64,000 nt of DNA from Collariella sp. IMI 366227 (taxonomy: Eukaryota; Ascomycota; Sordariomycetes; Sordariales; Chaetomiaceae): the NCBI GenBank assembly GCA_027946355.1, contig JAPEUS010000014.1, forward strand, positions 62,001 through 126,000, written 5' to 3'. Positions within the stretch are counted from its first letter, which is position 1. Every line of letters begins with the position of its first letter. The notes under the pieces are model-generated. The model saw only the letters and a list, made by a program, of their open reading frames with translations, did not search any database and was not told where the DNA came from. Made by a program: the position numbers and the translations under genes. This document shows positions 12,843 through 23,762 of this stretch, in pieces.

Positions 12843-15800
12843 ATGTTCGACTTCACTGCTACCCCCGAGGGACCACGCGACCGCGACTCGCTGTTCAAGC
12901 CGTACGCCTCGCCTTTTTTCTACGACAACGACAAAACACAGGAACTGACTTCTTTCTCGTAGCATCCCGATTACCGCCGAATGCTTCCAACCTCCTCAGA
13001 TTTCCTACCCTCGAGCCTGGCATCGCGTCCCCGTCGCGCCCGTCCCTGGCCAGCGCCGACAACCCAAAATTTGGAAGAGGGTCGGCGGTCTCGTTGCCGC
13101 GCCGACAGAAAATTCCCTCGCTGGCGTCACGGCAGAGCTCGAGCAACAGGGTCAAGGACCGAGGAAGCGCACGCGACCAGCGCGCCACGTCCCTCGTTAT
13201 AGCGACGCGCTCTGGGATCCAAGAGTTGAGGAGCGCCAGGATGGGAAGCGCGATCTCGACGAGGCGCGAGGTACGGAGACAGTGAGAAGAGTGTGTGTGG
13301 CGTGAGCTAACAATTGGACCCAGCTGCGGTCTCTTCGGCCAAGCAAGCCAAATTGACGAGCGACAACACCACATCCCGACCGGCGACATTCCCAGAGGAG
13401 ACCTTGAAGTGGGTCCCGCGAAAACGACACAACACGCGCTGGCCGATCGAACCAAAGAAGGAGGAGACGGTTCGCATGGTTGCCGACATGCAGCCCTTGA
13501 TCGAATTTGAAGTACCCACCACCCTCGAACCTGTCGAGGCCACACTTCACATCGACGGGAAGCAGATGATGAAGCGGTCTACTCGTCGCCTGAGCAGACG
13601 TTTCTCGCTCCTTCCGGGGGAAGACTCGCCCCGAAAGCTTCATGCCATCCACTTGTCCCCCATGAAGAGATCAGCCCCGATGCTGTCCCCCGTCAAGAGG
13701 CCACTTATCACGCTCTCCCCAACCAAGGTTGTCGACTCGCCTCGTCGCGCCTTCCGCATCAACGCAACCCCGACCAAGGTGGTTTTGGAGTCGCCCAAGA
13801 ACAGCCCGCCTGCCAAGTCGCCATCCAAGCCCTTTAGCCCACCGATCCCACCTACCGAGGGTGCCACTTTCACTCCAATCACCAAGGCGGCGCAGCGCGA
13901 CCCATTCGATACACCCACCAGTGCTATTCCACTCCTGTTTGACCAGCCTACCCCAGAGGTTCCAGAGGAATCCCAGCATGAAGCTCGCCGGCGACTTTCG
14001 CTCCAGGCCGCGCGTAGGATAGAACGCTGTACAAGCGGCGTCTCCCGGCTGCTTGCTCTCAAGAGCGAATCCAGCAGTTGCGACCGCCGGCATAGCTTTG
14101 CCTCGCTTGAGGAGCCGTTAGCTGGTGGAGGGGGTCACGCCAAGGGCAGGCGCAACACCATGGACGGGTTGTGTGTTGGCATATTGGTTGAAGGTCCCAA
14201 GGCCGAGGAAGTGCTCGAGATCGACATGAAGACGAACCTCGATATCTTTGGGCAGCCAGACAAGACCGTCAAGCTAGCTCAACAGAACAGGCTGGATGAA
14301 GAGACGGATGAGGCGACCCCTTCATCAGAATCTTCAGCTTCGTCGAACGAAGTCAATTCTGTTGCCGAAGAATCCTCTGCATCTCCTGAGGTCACCTTGA
14401 GCTCACCCCCAGTCGACGAATATGTTGCGTCTGAGGGAGCAGGGATTGAAAGGAGGGATGCAGGCCCCCGTCAGGCAGTAACCGGCTTTGATGTAACCCA
14501 GGCCGCCACAGAAGAGCATGACCTCTCAAAGGACTCACCTCCAGCCTTCGAGGAAACATCCATTTTCGGAGAGGAAGAAGAGTCAGAGGTCATGTTTGTC
14601 GCCCATGACCCCGAGGGCCTCTCGACCATTTACGAGGAGTCGTCTATCGTTGAAAATCAGTCACCGGATGAAGTCAACTCCAACCAGCAAGCCGCGAACC
14701 TTCCGTCTTCCGCGGGTGAAGAGGTCGCCTTGAAAGAGATGCAGCCCGTTAAGTCGGTGCCTGACACGTCCGCGAGCCACGTTGTCAGCCTCTCGGATGC
14801 TTTGTCCCGATCTGATTCGCCACCGTGTGACACAGCTCACTCGGTCAACAATGACCCGCGGCTCTCGGTTGAGACAAAGAGCGTGAACAAGACTCCGGTC
14901 GGTTCAGGTACTTCGTTGGCAAATTCAGACCTCTGTAAAATCCATTACTTGGGGAATGAGAGCTTCGCATGCACTGACGAAGAATCCGAAGAAATGGAAG
15001 TGAAGTTGCTACCTCAAGTTGATAGTGGTGCAAAAATTGCATCTGAGAACCAGTCGCCCTATTTAATCTCGAATTCACCGGCTCGCACACTATCATCATC
15101 GCAACCCGGAACACCGACTACATTTACTATCACAGAGCAAACGACTCCACCAACACTCGCCGTTACTGATGCTGAGGAATGCGCTGGCTTCACTCCCATC
15201 AACGGGCGCCAGGTCTCCCCCCCAAGCGTCACACCCACCAAGCTCCAGGACGAGGAGATGGAAGCCGTTCCTGAGCCCGATGACCTCAACGCTGACGAGA
15301 TTGTCGAAGAGGATCTTCCCGCTGACGCCGAGGGGGATGTTGCTCCGGCCATCGACGGCGATGACCTGACCATCAACCCACCCCTCCCCGTGAACGACAC
15401 CATCCAACTGCAAAGCAGACACGACGACTCGGAGACCGAGATGCTGCGGAACTTTGTCACGCGCGTGACGGCAGATAAGAACGCCAAGGCAGCGGCCGCC
15501 GCCGCCGCTCTCGCCAGCAAGATTGCCCGCGCCCACCGCCGGTCTTCCGCATCGGGCTCACCCACTGCCGCGCCCGAGCCGGAGTCTAGGAAGCCCCTCG
15601 GCGAAAAGAGCCCCAACAGCAGCCCCGCTAAGTCTAAGAAGCGCAAGCTCGATCTCTGCGACGACAAAAACGACGACATCACAAACGACCAAAACACCTT
15701 CTCCCCCGACGCACCGCGCCTCAAGCGCCGCCGCAGCAAGCGCGCCGACCCCGCCTCCCCCAACCAATCACAACTACAACCATCACCTCCCCCATCCACC

Positions 15801-16830
15801 GCCACCACCACATCAACCACCGCCCCCGCCGCTCAACCCGCACCCGCGTTCCCTGCGCGCCCCGCGCCCTCCGCGAACTCTATCGCCCTCTCCCTCATCC
15901 CCGTTTGCCTCCCCGGCGGCGGCAGCATTAACTCCACCGCCACCACCACCACCGACTCCGACCCAACCGCCCCTACATCCCGCAACCAACGCCTCACCGA
16001 AAAAGACCTCGCCACACTCACCCGCCCAACACGCGCAAGAACAAGGGCGGGGCTACGCTCCCGCAGGCGGTGCTGGCTAGACAGCAAGCGGAGGAGAGTG
16101 GCGGGGTGGCAGGGTGGAGGATGAGGAGTTGAGGGGGTTTGGGAGGCTAGGAGGGGAGGAAATTGGACCAACAAAGTGGGAGGTGGGTGGGGATGGACAA
16201 AGTGATGATAAGGGGAGGATGGGAAAGAAGGGGTGAGGTGGAAGGAGGAGTTGGTGGAGGTGCAGGTTTTTGATGGCGGGGAGAGTGATTTTGGAGGAGA
16301 GAGGATGATGGCTGCTGCGGCGGTGATGGAAGGGGATGGAGGTTGACGGTGGGGAGGGGATGGAATTATGGGGGTGTAGATGAGATTGCGGAGGCGGAGG
16401 TTATGCCGGTTGGTGGTGGTGCCGGGGAGGGAGTAAGGTTGGGAGGGCGGCGAGGGTGGTTTCGAGGAGGGCGGTGAAGGAGGAGGGGGGCGATGTGGTG
16501 AAGACGACGAGGAAGACTCGGTCGTCGAGGTTGCCCATTTTGCCGCCTACGCCGGTGAAGAAGATCAGAGAGAAGCCTGCCACGGCGGAGAATCCGGTTC
16601 CTGCGAAGGCTACGCCTGCTACTGGACTGAGGACGAGGGGAAGGGCATTGCCAAAGCTGGTGTCTGCTCCTGCGCCGGCGGCTACGCCCTCACCTTCTGC
16701 TGAGCCCGCTGCGAAGACAGCTGGTTTGAGCCGCTCGAACATGGCGACGAGGAGAACCAAGATTACGAAGCTGGGCATGAGCGGCAACGGAACTCCGGCG
16801 CCGAAGAGGAGGAGCAGGAATGCTGCGTGA
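12843..16830 (+). CDS. Large disordered, CDK-site-rich conserved protein; function unknown
   Basis: I do not recognise a named family. Exon 1 is 12843-12901 (MFDFTATPEGPRDRDSLFKP), the intron 12902-12962, exon 2 12963-13270, the intron 13271-13323, and exon 3 from 13324. Exon 3 runs open to about 16020, then the protein continues in other frames. These include TRKNKGGATLPQAVLARQ, VEDEELRGFGRL, then GVRWKEELVEVQVFDGG, and finally 16456-16830 (KTRSSRLPILPPTPVKKIRE ... GMSGNGTPAPKRRSR). At least four indels in C- or G-runs fall between 16020 and 16450. The restored length is about 1,250 residues, mostly disordered. Residues about 220-270 carry a cluster of full CDK consensus sites (SPMK, SPVK, SPTK, SPRR, TPTK). 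A Glu/Ser-rich middle, basic nuclear-localisation-like stretches (KSKKRKL, RLKRRRSKR) and an Ala/Lys helix (near AKAAAAAAALASKIARAHRR) follow. A nuclear, cell-cycle-phosphorylated protein is a reasonable inference. Confidence 0.65.
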
Positions 16831-17569
16831 GGGGCGTGAGTAGTTGTTGGAATTGCATGTTTCGTTGGTATGGGTTTGGAACAGTGTTGGGCTAGACTGT
16901 GTATGTCCTTTGATGGGAGCGAATACCCGGTGTAGACTCTCATATGGGGGGATGTTTTGGGAGGCTGTTCGCTTGTGTAGCATGAGTTAGGGTTTATTAC
17001 TGCTCAGACAGAATCTTGTTGATGGTCTTGCATGTTCTATTGTGATTTGCTTTGGTGAAGGTTGTTGGCTGTGTCACCAACTTCTCGCAACTGCTTGAGC
17101 TGCGGGAGCAGAACACATGTGAGAGCTATCGGTGTATTGGTACCTAGGTAGGTTTGCACTGTTATTCCGTAATTAGACTAAGCAACTGGTGATAGTAAAG
17201 GCAACCGATCTAATCCAACTCACCCTTTCCACAAAACCCAACTCTCTCTCCATCCTTACCAAAACAACAGAAGGGTGAGGCGAAACAGCAAAGAACTAAT
17301 CAAGGTAGGAAAACAATCCAATAAAAGAGGTGAACGATGATGCCTGGTGACCTTTAAAGAACTAACGAGGTGAGGGAAACCACAGAACGAGTGACAGAGA
17401 CAGGGCTGAGAAATTAGAATTCAGAGAAAACGAGAATCTACGATGTCCATCCCACTCTTGCCTCTATCCAAGTCTAGAGCTGGTCGGCTTTCATTGACCT
17501 TCTCTCCCACAATAACTCCCATATCATATCTATAAGATCTATAACTTCTCCCAAAACAGCGTTCTGCCC
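16831..17569. other. Intergenic
   Basis: Convergent 3' flanks. No gene or structured repeat seen. Confidence 0.45.
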
Positions 17570-18112
17570 TCAAAGGTTTACGTAGCGCGTGCTATGCGGA
17601 GTCTCAGCCACGAAGTGCTTCCAAGACAAAAGCTCCGGATCCGCCCTCACATCCGTGGGTTGCACGACAAGGTACCTCGGCAGTAGCCTCCTTCGCTGTG
17701 CCTTCTTTTCGAGCTCCTCATCAACCGTAATTACCTTGAGCTCACCCAAAATCCCAATCATCTCCTCATCCTTGATGTCATGTGCAGTCTTCGGCAAGAT
17801 GCCATCCCTCAGTTTCTTGGACTGCCACCAGAACCAGTTCTCATCCATCCTGTACGCATCAGCCGTCACCCATCGAACGACATCATTGATTCTGCCTAGC
17901 AGATAAACCGTGATAATGTGGAGACCGCAGGAAGGCCATAGGTGTTCACACGCTTAGTTAGGTTCTCGAATTGGTCCTCAAAATAGACTGGGTTAGGGAT
18001 AATTTGGAAATTGGGGAGCCATTGGTAATGAGGGCGTGGTAATTCGGTCAAAACCTGAGTGGTGATGCTCGAGCTATTGGAACTGAACTGGGTTGGGGGT
18101 CTCTTTTCCTAT
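17570..18112 (-). CDS. Conserved protein of unknown function (C-terminal ~165 residues)
   Basis: Minus-strand coding is clear but the family is not recognised. The upstream segment reads TELPRPHYQWLPNFQIIP, NPVYFEDQFENLTKRVNTYG, LPAVSTLSRFI. One base is missing near 17896-17905 (TCTGCTAG). In the next frame it resumes LLGRINDVVRWVTADAYRMD, ENWFWWQSKKLRDGILPKTA, then a charged segment (DEELEKKAQRRRLLPRYLVV) and ends HSTRYVNL. The regular, residue-rich sequence across the shift argues for one soluble protein. No ATG is available in the first segment before an in-frame TAG near 18113, so the 5' exon is missing from this model or starts further upstream after an intron. No signal peptide or membrane span is visible. 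Confidence 0.5.
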
Positions 18113-19389
18113 TCGAGGGTTGTTATGGAAAAAGATATAAAATTCTGGGGAGGTTCAACAAACCTAGAGCCAAAATGTAAGCCTGTTGTCGCGGCGAGGC
18201 ACAAGCAACTGGAACGAAGCCAGAGAACAGCTACATTCTATTGACGAAGAAAACAATCTGAGGAGAGAGAGAGAAGCTGTAGCGAAGATACGGGCGCCGT
18301 GCCCGATAAAAAGGCTCCCAACTCTCTGAGGCTCTCCAAATGGATGCCCCAACTATCCGTTTGTCACCGGTCCTGCGGCTAGGCAACCTGCCCTGACCGC
18401 CCCAACGGGTAAGTGCCTGAATCCACCGCGAGCCATGGAACCATTGAACTTCTTCAGCCACCTGGTCCCTAGGGAGAGATGATGCGAATGTGATGCGTCA
18501 AGGCGCGAAGGCGCCGTGCCGTCACACCTGTGAAGGGATGGCGGGCAAAACGAACAAGAAAAAACCGCTCTTCGAGGTCTTTTTATCATGAGGAACTGGT
18601 GACCTAGGAAAGTGGGTAGTAGCCTGAGCGTGGTTAAGAACCGCCAGCCCCGTGGCGAGGCGATAGGTGCTATACTAGCCGACGTTCGTCTTCCAGAGCA
18701 GTTGGCCGGATACCAGACCAGGTGAAAGGTTAGGAGACAAAGCGGCTGTTTCTTAACACATCAGCCGGAAAGAGCCATTCCCTATCATTTTATTGCCCCC
18801 TTTTTAACCACGGTCACGCCAAGTTTGTTCTTTTCTTTGTAGATCAAAGTCCCAACTGCCAACAGCCCGTGTGTGGTGGTCATGTGGCCTTGAGCCGCCC
18901 GCGCGTGAAACAAACGCCCTGCTGTCGCTGCCCATACCTACCGTACTCTGGTACCTTTCGAACTCCGCAACCGATCGATTGGCAGAAGAGCATGCTCGTG
19001 GGTTGGCGCCTCCATTTTTCAGCTCCCCATTCTCTTTGCAAGAGAGTGGTTTGTTGAAAAAAGCCAAGACCCATGAGTAGTCCTGGACTCCTGGACTCCT
19101 GGACGCCTGGTCAACAACAGGGTAGCCCGTATCCTCTGTCAGGCCCATTTGGGGTGTGGATAAGGTCAAGTAACAAGGAGCAGATTTTCAACTCACCACC
19201 GGACATCCAAAACACATATTTCCATGGCCTTGGGTGCATTCTCCCTCCAAGGATTCGGGCTCAGGGGCGACTTACACGGGCAGCCCCTGACTCCACTTTC
19301 TACCCCGACTCCACACAAAAAAACTCTTCAGAAAACCTACCTCACAAACCCTCCTTTCGACCAGCCATCCCAACAATCAGCCGAGCAGC
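18113..19389. other. Intergenic upstream of tRNA-Lys
   Basis: No supported gene. Any 5' exon of the neighbouring minus-strand gene would lie in the first few hundred bases. Confidence 0.4.
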
Positions 19390-19477
19390 GCCCGGCTAGC
19401 TCAATCGGTAGAGCGTGAGACTCTTAAGGAGTTCCTCCGTCATCTCAAGGTTGTGGGTTCGACCCCCACGTCGGGCT
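19390..19477 (+). tRNA. trnK(CUU): tRNA-Lys (anticodon CUU) with a 15-nt intron
   Basis: The acceptor stem GCCCGGC pairs with GTCGGGC (19470-19476, one G-U). The D arm is GCTC...GAGC, the anticodon stem TGAGA/TCTCA, and the loop CTCTTA...A with anticodon CTT. A 15-nt intron follows the base 3' of the anticodon, the canonical position 37/38 for tRNA splicing. The T arm is TGGGTTCGACCCCCA. Internal A box (TAGCTCAATCGG) and B box (GGTTCGACCCC) are intact. Confidence 0.95.
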
Positions 19478-19496
19478 CAATTCCCGTCTTAACGAC

Positions 19497-19505
19497 TTTT
19501 TTTTT
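19497..19505 (+). terminator. RNA polymerase III T-run terminator
   Basis: Nine consecutive T residues 20 nt after the mature 3' end of tRNA-Lys, the usual Pol III stop signal. Confidence 0.85.
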
Positions 19506-19882
19506 CGCTCCCTCGACTTCTGATGGAATTTTCTTCTTTTTTTGCATGTTCTCTGGCCTCTGGGAGCACTGGAACTCTCCGGCCGTTGTTGAGGTGGCCA
19601 GCTGCTGAGGTTCAACCATCAACCCACGCAATTGTCACCGCTGACAAAACGAGACGACCAAACGACGACTGACGATGCTCAAGCAGTTATATTGACCAAA
19701 AATATGCCGTAGAGGCTTGGGTATTTACACCACAGTATTCCCTCCATCCATTAGTTACTTTCATGGATCCCATCCAAAACCCCCTTTGACCATTCCCTCC
19801 AACTATCTACCCCTCTGACCTCCCAAACCCTCCAGACTTCCCCTTCTCCCCCTCTCCTTCCCCTTTCCCTTCCACTTGACCC

Positions 19883-21069
19883 TCAACCCTTCTCCAAATC
19901 CTCCTCCTCCCGAATCTGTAAGTCCTGCACATCCTGACCATGATCCGGCGTTGGCAACTCCACCTCCGAGTCTCCCCAACAACCCTCCCCGCCCCTCGAC
20001 ATAACCCTATCCTCTGTCGGCAGCTCCGCGGCATCCGCAAACCGCGCCTTCTGGTTATTAGGACTCCTCTCTGCACTCCGCCCATCAATCTCCTTTGGAC
20101 TCTGCGGAATCTCAGGCATTCCCGTCCCAGTCCCGGCATGCATATGCTCCGCGAGCGAACTAAACGGATGTCTCGCCATCCCGCCGCCACTTCGCGCCCA
20201 TGCTGCCAGTGCCGCTGCTACGTTAGAGCCGTGTCCGCCTGATGGGGGCCACACAGGCGTGGTATATGTGCCGTTGCCGTCCTCGCTGGGAGATATCTCG
20301 GTGTCAACGTGGCCGAAGGAGCCGCGCCGTCTGCGCGCTGAAGGTGTCGTGTCGGAGGTCTTTTCGGTGAGGGTCCCGCCGTTGGAGCGGCGCTTTTTAT
20401 TTTTGTTTTTGTTTTTGGAGGCGAGGGGCTGGGAGAGGAGCCAGGCAACGGCGAGGAGGACCAGGAGGATGGGGATACCGATGCCGAGACCGATGCCGAG
20501 ACCAATTCTCATGTTGGTGTTGCTGTTCGAGGAGGAGGAGGTGATGGACGCGGGGAAGAGGATGGTGCCCTGTGGGAGAGAGGTCCAGAGCGTGGTGTTT
20601 TGGCAGCAGCGCTCGGCATCGGGGCCGCAGCAGAAGGATATGGTGTTGGTGGTGGGGTTGAGAGAGGAGGGGCATGGGATGAGGGGATGGCGTTGAGGGC
20701 AGGCTTTTGGGCTGAAGGGTAATTAGTTTGGGGTGAAGAGGGTTGTGGGAGAGAGGGAGGGAGGGTACTGTTGTCTGCTGGGCAGTATTTCTTGCATGGT
20801 GCGCCCCAGGCTTTGTCGGTGCATCCTTGCTGTGTCATGAGGTTGCTCGAACCGGGACTCAGACAGAGGCCGTTGGAGAGGCAGATGTCGTTCTTGCTGC
20901 AGCACCATTTTGTCGTGCTTGCGGTCTCTGGTGTGGAGCATGCCACTTGGTTTGCATCCTCATTCCCCCATGTGTCGTAGCATTTCGACTCAGCCCTGGC
21001 GTTTCTGACCAGCAGGATAACTCCCGCCAGTAAGAGCAGCTGTGCTCTTGGTGTTGACCGCCTTTCCAT
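19883..21069 (-). CDS. Secreted-type, cysteine-rich single-pass plasma-membrane protein
   Basis: Exon 1 is 21069-20769, the intron is 20768-20704 (GTACCC...AAAG, 65 nt) and exon 2 is 20703-19883; 373 residues with an intact frame. It has an N-terminal signal peptide (LLLLAGVILLVRNARA). A cysteine-rich ectodomain of about 150 residues follows (CYDTWGNEDANQVAC, KWCCSKNDICLSNGLC, then FCCGPDAERCCQNTTLW). Next come a Ser-rich stem, a transmembrane helix (GLGIGLGIGIPILLVLLAVAWLL), a Lys/Asn/Arg stop-transfer patch (KNKNKNKKRR) and a cytoplasmic tail of about 170 residues rich in S, P, E and D. The CCG(P)D...CC pattern with one membrane span recurs in filamentous ascomycete surface proteins of unknown role. 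A cell-wall sensor or receptor-like role is only a guess. Splice phase 1 joins DN to TCPQR. Confidence 0.8.
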
Positions 21070-23247
21070 GGTTGAGAGGGGAGTTTGAGCGGCTGTCAAT
21101 GCCGTCGAAGCTGAGCGGAATGCGCGGGACGCATGGGAGGACACGGGAGAAATACCGTGAATCGTCAAGCCGCGATGCGATGAAGGTGTGGCTTGGGGTG
21201 GAGGAGGTGAAGCTGAGGCACAGCACCTCAGATTTGAGCTTCACTCCGGCGCATGGATTTTTGCGGCGCAGGCCCCCAAGTTCGTGACGAACAGGAGCCA
21301 ACCTCCATCCCCTGCTCTCACCAGCGCCACAAGACGCAACCAACTGCACTCGGCACTGTGCAGGCCGATTGGACACTGTATCTCTTGGGGATGGGCATCA
21401 CTAGATGCGTTTCTTCACATCTTGCCCGTACCCGGCGCGGCTCCAAAATCACCAGCCCAACATGACTTCGCGTGTAGGGTTCACGATTATGGATCTGCCC
21501 AGAAGTTGGAATAGCAGTTTTCAAATGTCCATCGAGCAATACATGCTCTGGACAATATGATTGAGGGGAAAGACCTTTGTGTAATCATTTTTGTTCAACG
21601 AAACCTGCTATTGAACAAACAACGCGAGAACTGTCGATGACACGTTCTAGGCCGGAGATGATCGTTTGATCCGCTTGGAACTACTTCGTCTGGGGAGGAG
21701 GCAAAAACCGAACGGGCAGGTTCCCAAACGTTGAGTGACATGGACTTTTTGGCTTCTTCACCAGAAGCCGGCAGTTAAATCCTTTTGAACCCCGCCACTC
21801 CGTGTTCTGGGGCTGGGAGTGAGCGGCAGCAATTCCTTGAATCGGGATGCTGCCTTTTTACAGCCTGCCTGCCCGCCTGCGGCACAGCAGGCTCGGGCCG
21901 CGCTGGGTGGTCTGGCAGTGCCGAGAGCATGGGGGCCAGCTCCTGGCTGACCAACCATGCCGGGCAAGACTGCATGTGTGACGGGGAGCTGTTGGTCCAG
22001 ACCGCTGAGGCCTGGACAGATGGCATGCTTGCACTGTATTAATCCCGGGGAAGGTCCCCGAATGATAACGCACAGAGAAGGCAACTGCTCAAGAGTCCTC
22101 GTGGACCTGTGAAGTTTTGGCTCAGCCTGCGAACCCCGCGTTTTACAGTATGGGAGCCGAAATAGAGAAGCGCTCTTTGCCTTGTCTTACCTCTCGGAAA
22201 GTATTACAAGTGGCAGCCTAATAGCTGATCCTGTGCCACGCACCCGCCACGTTGAAGTGACAATTTCTCACCCACCTGATCTTAGCACTGATTGATTCCA
22301 GATACCCGGCAGGGCTCCAACAGCGAATTCAACAACCATTTCAACAGCTGACTAGTTACTGCAAAAGTACATCAAAAGGCTCAACATGCTCGAAAACACG
22401 ATAAAATCAGCTCCCCCAATTTTTACACGCACCTGAGGGATGTGGGCGATTGGGACAGGGGCAGGCAGATAATGCAGGAAAATGAGGATAACTTAACTAG
22501 TTAATTGGTAAAGTAGGGAGACTTTGGTTTGCTAGCGAAATTGTGTGGTTGGCTAGGTATCTTATTTTCTCGACTCTTTCAATGGCAATATGTTTGGCTG
22601 GGTGTTTGGTTGATTTGTGATGCAGGATCGCACTCAATGGATGAGGGGTCGTAATGACTGGATTGATTGTGGTGGAAGATGATTGTCCTCTGGTGTTGAA
22701 GGCCGATGGATGTGAGGTAAGCTCACGGCTATGGCCTTATCTAACATTTCCATCTGGAGTTGTGGGACGAAGGGAACCAACAGGCAGGAAGAACGGTGAT
22801 AGATTGGTCTGGTGGCTGTCTGGGGAGGAAGAGTGCCCTGGGCGCGGGGCAATTGGTGGGCGCGAAGTGGCAGAACGCTGGGCGGTCTGGAAGATGTGAG
22901 CCCGGGCGGTGGCCCGGGTCTGACAGGAGTCCATGAGAAAGGCCATTAGTTTGACAGGAAACACAGGACAATCACTGATAATTGTTCCCAGAACAAATCC
23001 CAACCACTTCAGTTTGTCATAATGCAGACCCATATGGTCAAATCTTGTTTCATTTATGGAAGGCATTGGAAAAACCAGCAGGTATCTTATCACAGGAGTC
23101 CTTTGTACTCCATCAATGGGCGTGGTAGTATTCTTTTTTTTTTAAAAAACAAATCCCTTGCCTCTAAATAAATTAAACAATGCACATTGAACCCACAGCC
23201 CAAACAAGATCTTACCTTTCGAATAGGTATTCACCCATCCAGCTTCA
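21070..23247. other. Gene-poor stretch
   Basis: About 2.2 kb with short overlapping frames only. No family resemblance, RNA gene or repeat structure recognised. Confidence 0.4.
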
Positions 23248-23762
23248 TTAAAACACCGTCTGCTCCATACCAACATCCTGCTTCAATACATCAGCCTCGA
23301 TATTCAGAACTTGCATAACCTCCCCCATCCCCCCCTAACCATTCCCGCCACAACTCCACACGCCGCCTCATACAACGGCCTGACATCAAGATAATTTGCC
23401 ACAACCAGCAGCCCATAGATCATCTCCCCATCCAGCGCCCCCAGAAACTCCACATCATACGCTGTGAGCACCACGCCATCAACCCCCACTCGTCGGCCAC
23501 TCTCTTTTCCTACTATTCGTCAAAAACATCTTGGGTAGATTCTTGTTGTGTGTCATCCACTCGAAGACCTTAACGAGAGAAGTGTTGCTGGCATGAATGG
23601 AGACGGGGATGATGGTGGAGGATAAGAGGGTGGTGGTATTGAAGTCAGAGGAGAGTCCGGAGGAGAAAGGAGTGCTCTGCGGCTGGGAGGGAGAGGGTGT
23701 GAATGAGGGTATTGGGGAAGAGGGTGTTTGGATGTGGAGAGTTTGGGGGTGGGGGTGGACAT
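23248..23762 (-). pseudogene. SKP1-like (divergent paralogue), frame-broken
   Basis: Skp1 links F-box proteins to cullin in SCF ubiquitin ligases. Pieces in correct order on the minus strand match the Skp1 fold. They are MSTPTP...TLHIQT (start 23762), SLPAAEHSFLLRTLL in another frame, then TTLLSSTIIPVSIHASNTSL and VKVFEWMTHNKNLP. After a break come TAYDVEFLGALDGEMIYGLL and VVANYLDVRPLYEAACGVVA. A last frame gives GEVMQVLNIEADVLKQ and a stop at 23248. The Skp1 hallmarks (xxANYLDxxxL, the hydrophobic IEW-like helix, VxxVLNIExD) are visible. The sequence is far from a housekeeping Skp1, so it is an extra paralogue. At least three frame changes occur, several at C/G homopolymers (for example C7 around 23330). 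It could be a live gene with consensus errors or a decayed copy. Confidence 0.6.

Noticed and set aside
13640..15820. Long minus-strand ORFs (140-253 codons) opposite the 12843 gene
   Set aside because: Shadows of a GC-rich plus-strand coding region; the plus frame has spliced, patterned sequence.
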